Assembly: GCA_944358115.1 (NCBI GenBank)
Contig: CALVQH010000004.1
Span: forward strand, 1-44,592
DNA: 44,592 nucleotides
Source of the DNA: an uncultured Bacilli bacterium
GTDB lineage: Bacteria; Bacillota_I; Bacilli_A; RF39; UBA660
Direction: 5' to 3'
The notes beneath the pieces are model-generated. The model ran no database searches, was not told the origin of the DNA, and was given only the letters and a program-made list of their open reading frames with translations. The stretch's first letter is position 1. Each line of letters starts with the position of its first letter. This document shows, piece after piece, positions 16,770 to 24,838 of this stretch. Both the position numbers and the translations under genes were made by a program.

Positions 16770-17643
16770 TATTCCTTATTTACATTATGAGAAAGATCAA
16801 AAGAGTTTGGTTAAAGCTTATTATATTGCTCTTATACCCATTCTCTTGTTTGGCTTTTATAAGAATGGCATTATGTTGTATCAAAACAATTATGTTTCTT
16901 TTGGCGATGCTTTGATTCCTCTTTATTTTTATTTTATTAGTGCTGTTGTGGGTTTTTTGGTTGCTTTTATTACCAAAGAAAAAAGGAGTCAAATCATTTT
17001 TTATGCTCTGCTTATTTCTTGTAGTGTGTCTATCAATACCAATATGTTTTTATATCCGGTATTGTTATTTGTAGGGCTATTTGTTAGTCTTTATCTAGCT
17101 CATAAATGGCAAATTCATACTCTTTCTCTTACGAGAATTATTCTTATTTTAGCACTTTTTTTAGGAACTTATTCTTATCTTAATGTAAGTGAGAAAATAG
17201 GTGCTTTTAATTATGATTTATGGGACTTGTTTTTTGGTTATGGTAGTGGTGGAATTGCGACAACAAGTTTTTTATTTTTACTTTTTAGTTTTCTTATTTT
17301 GCTTTTTAATCCGTTTTATAAAAAGTGGATTCCTCTTAGTGCAAGTGCTAGTTTTGCCATTTTATTTTTTCTTCTTTTTCCCTTTACAAAAGATGCTTAT
17401 TATTTGGAAAGCATCTTAAATGGAACTGTTTATTTTGGCTTTGTGTTTGTAGCAACCGATTTTTATGTTACGCCTAGTTCTAAAAAGGGAATGATTATTT
17501 ATGGATTATTAATTGGACTTTTATCAGCTATTTTAGGGATCTTTATTCCTATTTATGAAATTAGTTATATTAGTATTTTTCTTGTTAGTTTTATCATTCC
17601 TTTGATTGATCGCTTTTGTTATCAAAAATATTTACATTCTTAA
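16762..17643 (+). CDS. RnfD/NqrB-like membrane protein
   Basis: This 293-residue protein has about nine membrane helices and matches RnfD. FFGYGSGGIATTSFLFLLFS (residues ~156-175) corresponds to the covalent-FMN region (usual G-x-x-G-S-x-G-E-T-S), with Thr available for phosphoester-linked FMN. VFVATDFYVTPSSKKGMIIYGLLIG (residues ~229-253) corresponds to the FFMATDPVTSP-type motif. It is translationally coupled to the RnfC-like gene. RnfA, B, E and G are not present in this window. If the FMN is attached, an RnfG/ApbE-type system should be encoded elsewhere. A terminator follows. Confidence 0.78.
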   Translation: MNNIPYLHYEKDQKSLVKAYYIALIPILLFGFYKNGIMLYQNNYVSFGDALIPLYFYFISAVVGFLVAFITKEKRSQIIFYALLISCSVSINTNMFLYPVLLFVGLFVSLYLAHKWQIHTLSLTRIILILALFLGTYSYLNVSEKIGAFNYDLWDLFFGYGSGGIATTSFLFLLFSFLILLFNPFYKKWIPLSASASFAILFFLLFPFTKDAYYLESILNGTVYFGFVFVATDFYVTPSSKKGMIIYGLLIGLLSAILGIFIPIYEISYISIFLVSFIIPLIDRFCYQKYLHS

Positions 17644-17669
17644 GTTTATGTGTTATAGTATACTCATTC

Positions 17670-17726
17670 ACTCGTAAAAAATTCTTATTCTAGGGATAAG
17701 TAGGTATTTTTACGAGTTTTTCTTTT
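17670..17726 (+). terminator. terminator after the uvrC-RnfCD-like operon
   Basis: ACTCGTAAAAA (17670-17680) pairs perfectly with TTTTTACGAGT (17707-17717), with an inner CTTAT/ATAAG hairpin, and a T-rich tract follows. It lies 20 bases before the adhesin start, so it could also act as a conditional leader for that gene; no other clear promoter for the adhesin was found downstream of it. Confidence 0.75.
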
Positions 17727-17745
17727 GATCTAGATAAGGATACAA

Positions 17746-19761
17746 ATGAAGAAAATACTAAAATTATTTTTATGTTTATTTACTTTTATGATTGCTAGTA
17801 AAACAGTTATGGCAGTCGAACAAAATTATATTTATTTGGGAGATGAAATTCCCAATGTTAGGCTTCATTTAAAGACACCAGATGTAGAAAAAAATAAAAA
17901 GATGTATCAAATTATTAATCGTAATACGGGAGAGCTTGTATACTGTATTGAACCCGGTGTTGTTTTAAAGAATGGGTATTTTAATGCTTATCAGGATATT
18001 AGACAAACTGGGCTTCAATTAACTGATGAGGATTGGCAACAAATGCTTTTAATCGCTTATTTTGGTTATGGCTATGAGGGACGAGAAGATTTAAAATGGT
18101 ATACGATTACCCAGTTTATGATTTGGGATTATTTATTAGAAGATACAGGAGAAATTTATTTTATTAATGATAAGAATGAGAAAATTAATTTGTATCAAGA
18201 AGAAATTAATTTAATCAAAGAAGATATGAAGCATTATTATGATTTGCCTACTTTTATGAGTGCGGATGAAACAATTAAGTATACAGCTAAATTAAATGAG
18301 AAAGTAACACTTGTGGATGAAGCAAATTTGATTGGAAAGTTTTCTGTTAATACCAATCAAGAGTACAGTATTTCTGGTAATGAATTTACGATTTCTTTTA
18401 CGACACCAGGAACTCATTATGTTTATTTTTGGAAAGATTCCGGGATGAGAAATATGGCTAAAATATTTTGCAGTCCTTCTAGCCAAACCGTTATGAATCG
18501 TGGTATTTTAGATATTCCGGTGGCTACGATTCAGTTTGATATTCCCAATCCTACTTTTACTTTCACTAAGAAAAGTAGTGGAAAATCTTCTTTATCTTTA
18601 GCGGGTGCTAAATATGGAATTTTTTATGAAAATGGCTATTTATATAAAGAATTTACAACGGATGAGGAAGGAAGGGCTGAGTTTTTAATTGATCTTGGCA
18701 GTTGGTATTTACAAGAATTAGAGGCTCCTTATGGTTATGAACTTAATCCCGAGAAGATTTATTTTGAAGTGATCGATGGGGATGTTACTTTAGAAGGAGA
18801 AGACTCTCTTATTTATAAAAGAATTATGTTAGAAAAATATTTAGAACATATTGATGGCTCTTTATCACTAGAAAAAAATGCTCAATTTTCAGTATATGAT
18901 GCAAAGACGGAAGAACTTGTTACTTCTTTTACAACTGATGAATATGGAAAATATGAACTTACTCTTCCTTATGGTGAGTATATATTAAAACAAACAGCTT
19001 CTACGGAAGGGTACAAGCTTGCTTCTGATATTTTTCTTACTATTGATGATGAAACGGAAGATTTAACAATTCTGTCCGTATTAAATCCAGAAATTAAAGG
19101 AAGTTTAATTATTAATAAAATCGATCAAGATAGTGAGGAACTGATTTTAGAAGAAGCATCTTTTCAAATTTGGGATGTTGTTCACGAGCGTTTTTTAACA
19201 ATTGATGGTGAAGATACATTTCAAACGATCGAAGGAAAACTTTATATTGAGAATATTCCTTATGGTAGCTATGAACTAGTAGAAGTAGAAGCACCAGAGG
19301 GTTATCAGATTTCTTTCCAACGTTATGCTTTTAGTGTTACCGAAGATGAGGAAGAAATTACGATTAATGTTACTAACGAGCTTAAAAAAGGAACACTTGT
19401 GATTGAAAAGGTTGATGAAAATTTACAGCCATTAGAGGGAGTTTTGTTTGGCTTATATGATGATTGTGGGAATTTAATGGAAACATACTACACTGATAAG
19501 GATGGTAAAATAATGATTGAAAACTTATTAGAAGGTACTTATTTTATTGAAGAATTAGAGACAGTTTCCGGTTATGAGCGGTTAGAAGGACTTCTTTCTG
19601 TTGAAGTGAAGGCAGATACAGTTAATACCTTTAAAGTAACTAATCGTTTACAAATTGAAGTTCCAAAAACGGGAACCAATGAATTTTTACTTACCATATT
19701 ATTTGCTTCTTTGTGTTTAATTGTAGGGGCATTTATTTGTAATTATGATCAGGATCATTAA
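17746..19761 (+). CDS. sortase-anchored surface adhesin with thioester domain and SpaA/Cna-B repeats
   Basis: This 671-residue protein has a signal peptide (residues 1-23, cleavage after VMA), then a thioester (TQXA-type) domain. C67 in VYCIEPG and Q123 in TITQFMIWDYL are the expected Cys-Gln pair, which can attach covalently to host or surface amines. Three to four SpaA/Cna-B-like repeats follow, each with a K near its start and an E in a Y-x-x-x-E-x-x-x-P/S-x-GY motif (ELEAPYGYEL, QTASTEGYKL, EVEAPEGYQI, ELETVSGYERL), suited to isopeptide bonds. The sorting signal is VPKTG (639-643) plus a hydrophobic helix; the tail is acidic (NYDQDH) instead of the usual basic cluster. The sortase gene overlaps its 3' end by 17 bases. 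It is probably a monomeric adhesin or tip protein, since no major pilin is adjacent. Confidence 0.85.
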   Translation: MKKILKLFLCLFTFMIASKTVMAVEQNYIYLGDEIPNVRLHLKTPDVEKNKKMYQIINRNTGELVYCIEPGVVLKNGYFNAYQDIRQTGLQLTDEDWQQMLLIAYFGYGYEGREDLKWYTITQFMIWDYLLEDTGEIYFINDKNEKINLYQEEINLIKEDMKHYYDLPTFMSADETIKYTAKLNEKVTLVDEANLIGKFSVNTNQEYSISGNEFTISFTTPGTHYVYFWKDSGMRNMAKIFCSPSSQTVMNRGILDIPVATIQFDIPNPTFTFTKKSSGKSSLSLAGAKYGIFYENGYLYKEFTTDEEGRAEFLIDLGSWYLQELEAPYGYELNPEKIYFEVIDGDVTLEGEDSLIYKRIMLEKYLEHIDGSLSLEKNAQFSVYDAKTEELVTSFTTDEYGKYELTLPYGEYILKQTASTEGYKLASDIFLTIDDETEDLTILSVLNPEIKGSLIINKIDQDSEELILEEASFQIWDVVHERFLTIDGEDTFQTIEGKLYIENIPYGSYELVEVEAPEGYQISFQRYAFSVTEDEEEITINVTNELKKGTLVIEKVDENLQPLEGVLFGLYDDCGNLMETYYTDKDGKIMIENLLEGTYFIEELETVSGYERLEGLLSVEVKADTVNTFKVTNRLQIEVPKTGTNEFLLTILFASLCLIVGAFICNYDQDH

Positions 19762-20287
19762 AATTTCAGGTATTCTTTTGGTGCTTTTAGGAGTACTCAT
19801 TCCTATTACTACTTTTACTAAATATAAAGTAGAAGAATATCGATATGAGGTTGTGATGAATGAAAAAATAGAAAACAATGATTATTATGCCTTACTTGAA
19901 ATTGATGCGATTGATTTACGAAGAGAAATTTATGAAGTAGATAGTAAATATAATCAAGTTAATCAAAATATTTTGCTACATGAGGCAAGTGTGATGCCAA
20001 CAGATGAAGGTAATAGTCATGTTATTTTAGCGGCTCATTCGGGTAATGGTGCTCATGCTTATTTTAAAGATCTTTATTTGTTAAAGATAAGTGATACGAT
20101 TAAGTTTTATTATCAAGGAAAGATTTGGTATTATGAAATTGTTGATATTGAATATCAAGAGAAAACGGGTATCTTATATTTAAGAGAAGATTTTGAGCAA
20201 ATGATTACTTTAATTACTTGTACAAAAGGAAATCGTGATGCACAAACGATCTATTATGGTGTTTTAAAAGACGTAAAAAGCTTATAA
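19745..20287 (+). CDS. sortase (adhesin-linked)
   Basis: This 180-residue membrane-anchored transpeptidase has one N-terminal helix (residues ~5-25). Catalytic His98 is in ILAAHSG and Cys159 in TLITCTKG. The Arg usually 8-9 residues after Cys, in the strand before the closing GV, is not obvious: the aligned position reads Gln168 (AQTIYYGV), and the nearest Arg is R164. The overlap with the adhesin gene implies that the VPKTG protein is its substrate. The class cannot be settled by eye; the short single-helix form resembles class D/A-type enzymes. A terminator follows. Confidence 0.88.
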   Translation: MIRIIKISGILLVLLGVLIPITTFTKYKVEEYRYEVVMNEKIENNDYYALLEIDAIDLRREIYEVDSKYNQVNQNILLHEASVMPTDEGNSHVILAAHSGNGAHAYFKDLYLLKISDTIKFYYQGKIWYYEIVDIEYQEKTGILYLREDFEQMITLITCTKGNRDAQTIYYGVLKDVKSL

Positions 20288-20294
20288 AATGATG

Positions 20295-20331
20295 AAAAAT
20301 GCAAGTTTTTTTGAAAAATTTGCATTTTTTT
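20295..20331 (+). terminator. terminator after the sortase gene
   Basis: AAAAATGCAA (20295-20304) pairs with TTGCATTTTT (20320-20329), with inner T/A pairing and trailing T residues. Confidence 0.75.
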
Positions 20332-20395
20332 GAAGGATTTTCGAGGGGTTCGGGTAATAAATATAATTAGAAGTGCAAATTAGAGGGGTGATGAT

Positions 20396-22138
20396 ATGGT
20401 TACAGAAGAAGAAATTGAACGAATTCGGAAAAGTGCCAATATCATTGATATTATTTCTAGTTATATTCCTCTTACTCAAAAGGGAAAAAATTACTTTGGA
20501 GTTTGTCCTTTTCATGAAGATCATTCTCCAAGTATGAGTGTTTCCGAGGAAAAACAAATTTATAAATGTTTTTCTTGTGGAGCAGCGGGGAATGTGTTTA
20601 CTTTTGTAAGTGAATATGAAAATGTTAAATTTTTAGAAGCGGTTAAAATTGTTGCAGATAAATGTGGGATTCCTTTTTCAGGAGTCGTTTCCAAAGAGAA
20701 ACCTAAAAAGTTTACGCAAGAGTATGAAATTATGAATTTGGCTCTTAAATTTTATCAAAATAATTTAAATAGTAAAGAAGGTTTGTTAGCGAAAGAATAT
20801 TTAAAGAAGCGGGCTTTAGATGAAAGTGTTATTAAAGAATTTGATTTGGGACTTGCTTTAGGTGGTGATGTTTCTTTAAATAAGCTTCTTACAAGCAAAA
20901 AATATAGTTTAGATGTTTTGGTTCGATTAGGGCTTGTCAATCAAAATAATGGTTATATAAATGACGTCTTTCAGCGAAGAGTAATGTTTCCTATTCATGA
21001 TTTAGAAGGAAATGTAGTTGGATTTACCGGAAGAATTTATGAAGATACGGATCAAGCAAAATATATTAATTCTAAAGAATCGGATATCTTTAAAAAAGGA
21101 CAAATTTTATTTAACTATCACCGAGCACGATCAGAGATTAAAAGAAAAAAAGAAGTTATTTTAGTTGAAGGAAATATGGATGCGATTCGCATGTATGCAT
21201 CGGGTATTAAAAATGTTGTTGCTCTTATGGGGACAAGCTTAACCAAAGATCAAGTTCATATTTTAAAGAGTTTAAGAGCTAAAATCATTTTGATGTTTGA
21301 TAATGATTCGGCTGGAGAGACGGCTACCTACCAAAATGGGACTATTTTGGAGGAAGCTCGCTTAGAATTTCAGGTAGTTCGGTTAAGTGGGCCAAAAGAT
21401 CCAGATGAATACATTGTTAAAAAAGGAATTCAAGCTTTAGAAGAGAATATTCGTAGTCCGATATCTTTCTTTGATTTTAAATTAAAATACTTTAAGAAAG
21501 ATAAAGATTTAACGAAAGTTGATGATCTTGCTAGTTATATTAAAGAGATTATTGGAGATTTAAAAAATATTCCAGATGATCTTACCAGAGAGCTTACTTT
21601 AAAGAAGCTTAGTGAGGAATATCAAATTTCGCTAGATTTATTAAAAAGTGAACTAGAAAAGACAGACATAAAAAAAGTGGTGGAAGCCCCACCAAAAAAG
21701 CTTGAAAAAAAGCGAATTTCGAAGTATGATAAAGCTTGCCAAAATATTATTTATTTTATGATGAATGATGGCAAGTTTGTGGAACGTTTTTTGAAAGAAT
21801 TAGGATATTTTAGTGAGAAGAAATATCGTAATTTGGCAAATGAAATAATTTACTATTATGAAGCAAATAAAAAGATAGAACTTAGTTCTTTTATTTCCTT
21901 CGTTAGTACAAAAGATTACATTGTTGATGATGCAATGGAAATTATTCGCTCTAGTAAAGTGGAAGATTTACAGATGGATGCGTTTTTAGAATTTGTTTCG
22001 GTTGCTAAAACGGAAATGACTAAAAGAGAAATTCAAGAATTAAAAGAAAAAATGGCTCGTTCTATGGATGCAAATGAAGAATTAGAACTGGCTAAAAAAA
22101 TATTAGATTTGAAAAAAGGATGTGTGGGTAATGGATAA
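20396..22138 (+). CDS. dnaG: DNA primase
   Basis: This 580-residue primase synthesises RNA primers at the replication fork. It has an N-terminal CHC2 zinc ribbon (C37, H40, C58, C61), a TOPRIM core with [16 protein letters not shown] and [11 protein letters not shown] motifs, and a C-terminal helicase-contact region. The start at ATG 20396 follows AGAGGGGTGAT. It overlaps rpoD by 8 bases, in the conserved Bacillota dnaG-rpoD-trmK order. Confidence 0.97.
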   Translation: MVTEEEIERIRKSANIIDIISSYIPLTQKGKNYFGVCPFHEDHSPSMSVSEEKQIYKCFSCGAAGNVFTFVSEYENVKFLEAVKIVADKCGIPFSGVVSKEKPKKFTQEYEIMNLALKFYQNNLNSKEGLLAKEYLKKRALDESVIKEFDLGLALGGDVSLNKLLTSKKYSLDVLVRLGLVNQNNGYINDVFQRRVMFPIHDLEGNVVGFTGRIYEDTDQAKYINSKESDIFKKGQILFNYHRARSEIKRKKEVILVEGNMDAIRMYASGIKNVVALMGTSLTKDQVHILKSLRAKIILMFDNDSAGETATYQNGTILEEARLEFQVVRLSGPKDPDEYIVKKGIQALEENIRSPISFFDFKLKYFKKDKDLTKVDDLASYIKEIIGDLKNIPDDLTRELTLKKLSEEYQISLDLLKSELEKTDIKKVVEAPPKKLEKKRISKYDKACQNIIYFMMNDGKFVERFLKELGYFSEKKYRNLANEIIYYYEANKKIELSSFISFVSTKDYIVDDAMEIIRSSKVEDLQMDAFLEFVSVAKTEMTKREIQELKEKMARSMDANEELELAKKILDLKKGCVGNG

Positions 22139-23267
22139 AAATGAAGATGCTAAAACAGCACAAAAAATTGTCGAAATTAAATCATTAGATGATCGTATTA
22201 AGGATTTAATTGAAATTGGGAAAAAACAAAAGTATATTACTTTTGAACAACTAGTTGAAAGTCTTAAAGGACTAGAAATGGATAACGATTCTTTAGATGA
22301 GATTTACAATACTTTAATGGATAACGATATTCAAGTGATTGCTGAAGGAGAAGAAGATGCAACGGATGAAGATGGTGTTCCTAAAAATCTAGAAGAACCT
22401 GTTATTTTAGATGATAGTGAAATTACAAAGGATATTAATATTAATGATCCAGTCAGAATGTACTTAAAAGAAATCGGACGGATTAGTCTTCTTTCACCAG
22501 AAGAAGAATTAGAGTTAAGTGAAAAAGTTGCAGCAGGGGATGAGGAAGCGAAAAATAAACTTGCTGAATCTAACTTACGTCTAGTAGTTAGTATCGCTAA
22601 ACGATATGTTGGTAGAGGTTTATTATTCCTTGATCTTATTCAAGAAGGTAATATTGGTTTAATGAAAGCAGTAGATAAATTTGATAGTGATAAGGGTTAT
22701 AAATTTTCTACTTATGCAACTTGGTGGATTAGACAAGCGATTACAAGAGCTTTAGCCGATCAAGCAAGAACGATTCGTGTTCCTGTTCATATGGTTGAAA
22801 CAATTAATAAAATGAGTCGTATTCAAAGACAACTTACTCTTGAACTAAACCGGGAACCTAGTGAGGAAGAACTTGCTAAAAAAATGGGAATTAGTGTCGA
22901 AAAGGTACGAGAAGTAATCAAAATTAGTCAAGAACCAGTTTCATTAGAAACACCAATTGGTGAAGAAGATGATTCTCATTTAGGTGATTTTATCAAAGAT
23001 GAATCTAGTATGTCACCAGAAGAATATGCAACAAATGAGATTTTAAAAGAAGAAATTAAGAGTGTTTTAATGACTTTACAAGTAAGAGAACAAGAAGTAT
23101 TAGAACTTCGTTTTGGACTTGTTGATGGAACTTGTCATACTTTGGAGGAAGTTGGTAAGAAATTTAATGTTACAAGAGAGCGTATTCGTCAAATTGAGGC
23201 CAAAGCATTACGCAAGTTACGTCATCCATCTCGGGCTAAAAAATTAAAGGATTTCTTATCTGATTAA
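22131..23267 (+). CDS. rpoD: RNA polymerase primary sigma factor (SigA)
   Basis: This 378-residue housekeeping sigma-70 has region 1.1 (residues ~1-75), region 1.2 ([22 protein letters not shown]), region 2 with the -10 recognition helix ([22 protein letters not shown]), region 3 and region 4 with the -35 recognition HTH ([30 protein letters not shown]). The ATG at 22131 is preferred to an in-frame GTG at 22122 because AAGGA (22116-22120) is correctly spaced only for the ATG. Its expected promoters (TTGACA-N17-TATAAT) are abundant in the window. Confidence 0.97.
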   Translation: MDKNEDAKTAQKIVEIKSLDDRIKDLIEIGKKQKYITFEQLVESLKGLEMDNDSLDEIYNTLMDNDIQVIAEGEEDATDEDGVPKNLEEPVILDDSEITKDININDPVRMYLKEIGRISLLSPEEELELSEKVAAGDEEAKNKLAESNLRLVVSIAKRYVGRGLLFLDLIQEGNIGLMKAVDKFDSDKGYKFSTYATWWIRQAITRALADQARTIRVPVHMVETINKMSRIQRQLTLELNREPSEEELAKKMGISVEKVREVIKISQEPVSLETPIGEEDDSHLGDFIKDESSMSPEEYATNEILKEEIKSVLMTLQVREQEVLELRFGLVDGTCHTLEEVGKKFNVTRERIRQIEAKALRKLRHPSRAKKLKDFLSD

Positions 23268-23902
23268 TGATGAATCAAAAATTAAAAGCAATTGCATCTT
23301 TTGTATCAAAATATGATACGGTACTAGATACTTGCTGTGATCATGCTTATTTAGCTATTTATTTAAAAAAAAATAAGTTATGTAAAGAAGTATATGCGAG
23401 TGATATTAATCCCAATGCTTTAGCAGTTGCGAAAAAAAACATTGCTGGTGCAAAGTTAGAGATAAAAACTTATTTATCTGATGGCCTAAAAACAGTCGAT
23501 AACAAAGATATTGATACGGTTGTCATAGCGGGAGTAGGGGCAGATACGGTTTTAGATATTATTCGTAGTGCTCCGAGTTCAATAAAGAAATATATTATTA
23601 GCAGTAATAACCATTTAGCTTATTTAAGGCATAAACTTCGGAAATATAATCTTTACATTCAAGAGGAAGTAGCCGTTTTAGACAAACATAAATATTATGT
23701 TGTCATGCTGGTAACTAAAGATTATGTAAAAGATAATCGGAATACGATTCGTTTTGGAAAGTCAAAAAATGTCGAATATTTTCGACATCTTATCAAAAAG
23801 GAAGAAAAAGTGGTTGATCGAATTCCAAAAAATAAAGTTTTTAGACGTTTCAGACATAAACAAAACATCAAAACTTTACAAAAACTTATAAAAAGAATTT
23901 AG
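23267..23902 (+). CDS. trmK: tRNA (adenine(22)-N1)-methyltransferase TrmK
   Basis: This 211-residue SAM-dependent methyltransferase makes m1A22 in tRNA. The class I Rossmann core shows VLDTCCDHAYLAIYL (residues ~19-33) followed by an acidic strand end at ASDINPNALAVAKKN, and the family motif VVIAGVGADTVLDII (family usually GMGGxLI, here varied). A coiled-coil-like C-terminal extension follows. It overlaps rpoD by one base, as in Bacillus (YqfN). The second ATG at 23270 is an equally good start. Its 3' end overlaps the convergent gene by 17 bases. Confidence 0.9.
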   Translation: MMNQKLKAIASFVSKYDTVLDTCCDHAYLAIYLKKNKLCKEVYASDINPNALAVAKKNIAGAKLEIKTYLSDGLKTVDNKDIDTVVIAGVGADTVLDIIRSAPSSIKKYIISSNNHLAYLRHKLRKYNLYIQEEVAVLDKHKYYVVMLVTKDYVKDNRNTIRFGKSKNVEYFRHLIKKEEKVVDRIPKNKVFRRFRHKQNIKTLQKLIKRI

Positions 23903-24164
23903 GATTGTTAGAAGATACTACTCTAGAGGTTGGAGCTGTATCTTTTTTTGTTGTTTCTTTTTGAGTACTGGTTGACGTTCTGCTCGTATTATTACTTGAT
24001 TTTCCAAATTCTTTTAGGGTACTAAAAATGGTTTTTGCATTATTAATCATCGGCTTTGCTTCTCGATAAATTGGTATTACTTGATTGGCTACATTTAATG
24101 TTTTGGATATGCCAGATAATACTTTAGGAAGGGTAAGTCCTGTTCCGTATGGATTTCCAAACAT
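23886..24164 (-). CDS. YqfQ/VrrA-like protein (possible spore coat-associated)
   Basis: This 92-residue protein has a conserved-looking segment (residues ~12-53, LPKVLSGISKTLNVANQVIP then YREAKPMINNAKTIFSTLK) that resembles the YqfQ/VrrA pattern of helices with alternating hydrophobics and Pro. A Ser/Thr/Asn-rich low-complexity tail follows. In Bacillus, yqfQ lies a few genes from sigA and yqfN, so the position supports the assignment. Its ribosome binding site is AGGTGAT before the ATG. It lies 37 bases after the double-HTH regulator on the same strand and may share its transcript. The assignment rests on pattern and context, not on a catalytic motif. Confidence 0.5.
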   Translation of the reverse strand: MFGNPYGTGLTLPKVLSGISKTLNVANQVIPIYREAKPMINNAKTIFSTLKEFGKSSNNTSRTSTSTQKETTKKDTAPTSRVVSSNNPKFFL

Positions 24165-24201
24165 AGATTATCACCTAATATAATATATGCAAAAAAATTT
24201 T

Positions 24202-24666
24202 CTATTTACTAAGAATTGGTAATTTAATTTCATCTATTTTACCAAGTAAGTAATCGGCAGAAATATGATATTTTTTACAGATTGTATAAAGGAATGGGGT
24301 TGCAATAACTGTTCTTCCTCGTTCATAATTGGCAATGACAGATTGATTTGTGTTTAAGATTTTTGCCAGTTTATCTTGAGTCATTTTATTTTCTTTACGA
24401 AATTCTTTTAGTCTTTGTCTTGATTTATTAGAGTTTATCTCTTTGTTAACGTCTTTATATTGTACTTCTTTTGATAATCCTAATAGATAATCAATTGAAA
24501 CATTGAAATAATTACTTAATTTATTTAAGTGTTTAATAGGAATTGTATTATAGTTATTTTCGTATTGATTATATTGTACGCGATTAATCTTTAATATATT
24601 TGCTAATTGTTCTTGCGTTAAGTTAGCATTTGTACGAAGTTCTTTTAATAGTTCATTGTAATTCAT
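24202..24666 (-). CDS. transcription regulator with two tandem XRE-type HTH domains
   Basis: This 154-residue protein contains two complete XRE (Cro/CI) domains: residues ~1-62 (LTQEQLANILKINRVQYNQYENN ... VSIDYLLGLS) and ~83-145 (MTQDKLAKILNTNQSVIANYERG ... ISADYLLGK). Their similar layout suggests internal duplication, and both recognition helices look intact, which could allow a monomer to bind a palindrome. The ATG at 24666 follows GGTGAT; TTG/GTG codons further up overlap that site. A 13-bp imperfect palindrome in the divergent intergenic region (24693-24730) is a natural operator. It probably regulates itself and the surface protein at 24839. Confidence 0.8.
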   Translation of the reverse strand: MNYNELLKELRTNANLTQEQLANILKINRVQYNQYENNYNTIPIKHLNKLSNYFNVSIDYLLGLSKEVQYKDVNKEINSNKSRQRLKEFRKENKMTQDKLAKILNTNQSVIANYERGRTVIATPFLYTICKKYHISADYLLGKIDEIKLPILSK

Positions 24667-24692
24667 TGTTATCACCAAACATATTTTCTCAT

Positions 24693-24730
24693 TTTCTACT
24701 TGTTAAATCTCAAAATGTAACAAATAGAAA
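24693..24730. promoter_or_regulatory. candidate operator of the double-HTH regulator
   Basis: TTTCTACTTGTTA (24693-24705) and TAACAAATAGAAA (24718-24730) form an inverted repeat with 12 of 13 positions matching and a 12-base gap. It lies upstream of both divergent genes and overlaps TTGTTA/TAGAAA elements of the - strand promoter region. Confidence 0.45.
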
Positions 24731-24738
24731 TATTTTTC

Positions 24739-24767
24739 TTGACTTTGAATCTAGTCCATAATATAAT
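24739..24767 (+). promoter_or_regulatory. sigma-A promoter of the first surface protein
   Basis: TTGACT (24739-24744), a 17-base spacer and TATAAT (24762-24767) stand 71 bases before the ATG at 24839. The sequence resembles the promoter of the paralogue at 31338-31366. Confidence 0.8.
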
Positions 24768-24838
24768 TTTTATGTATAGTTGGTAACTTAATAATGGTTT
24801 ACATCTTAATATGTGAAGTGTTACTTAATGGAGGTATT

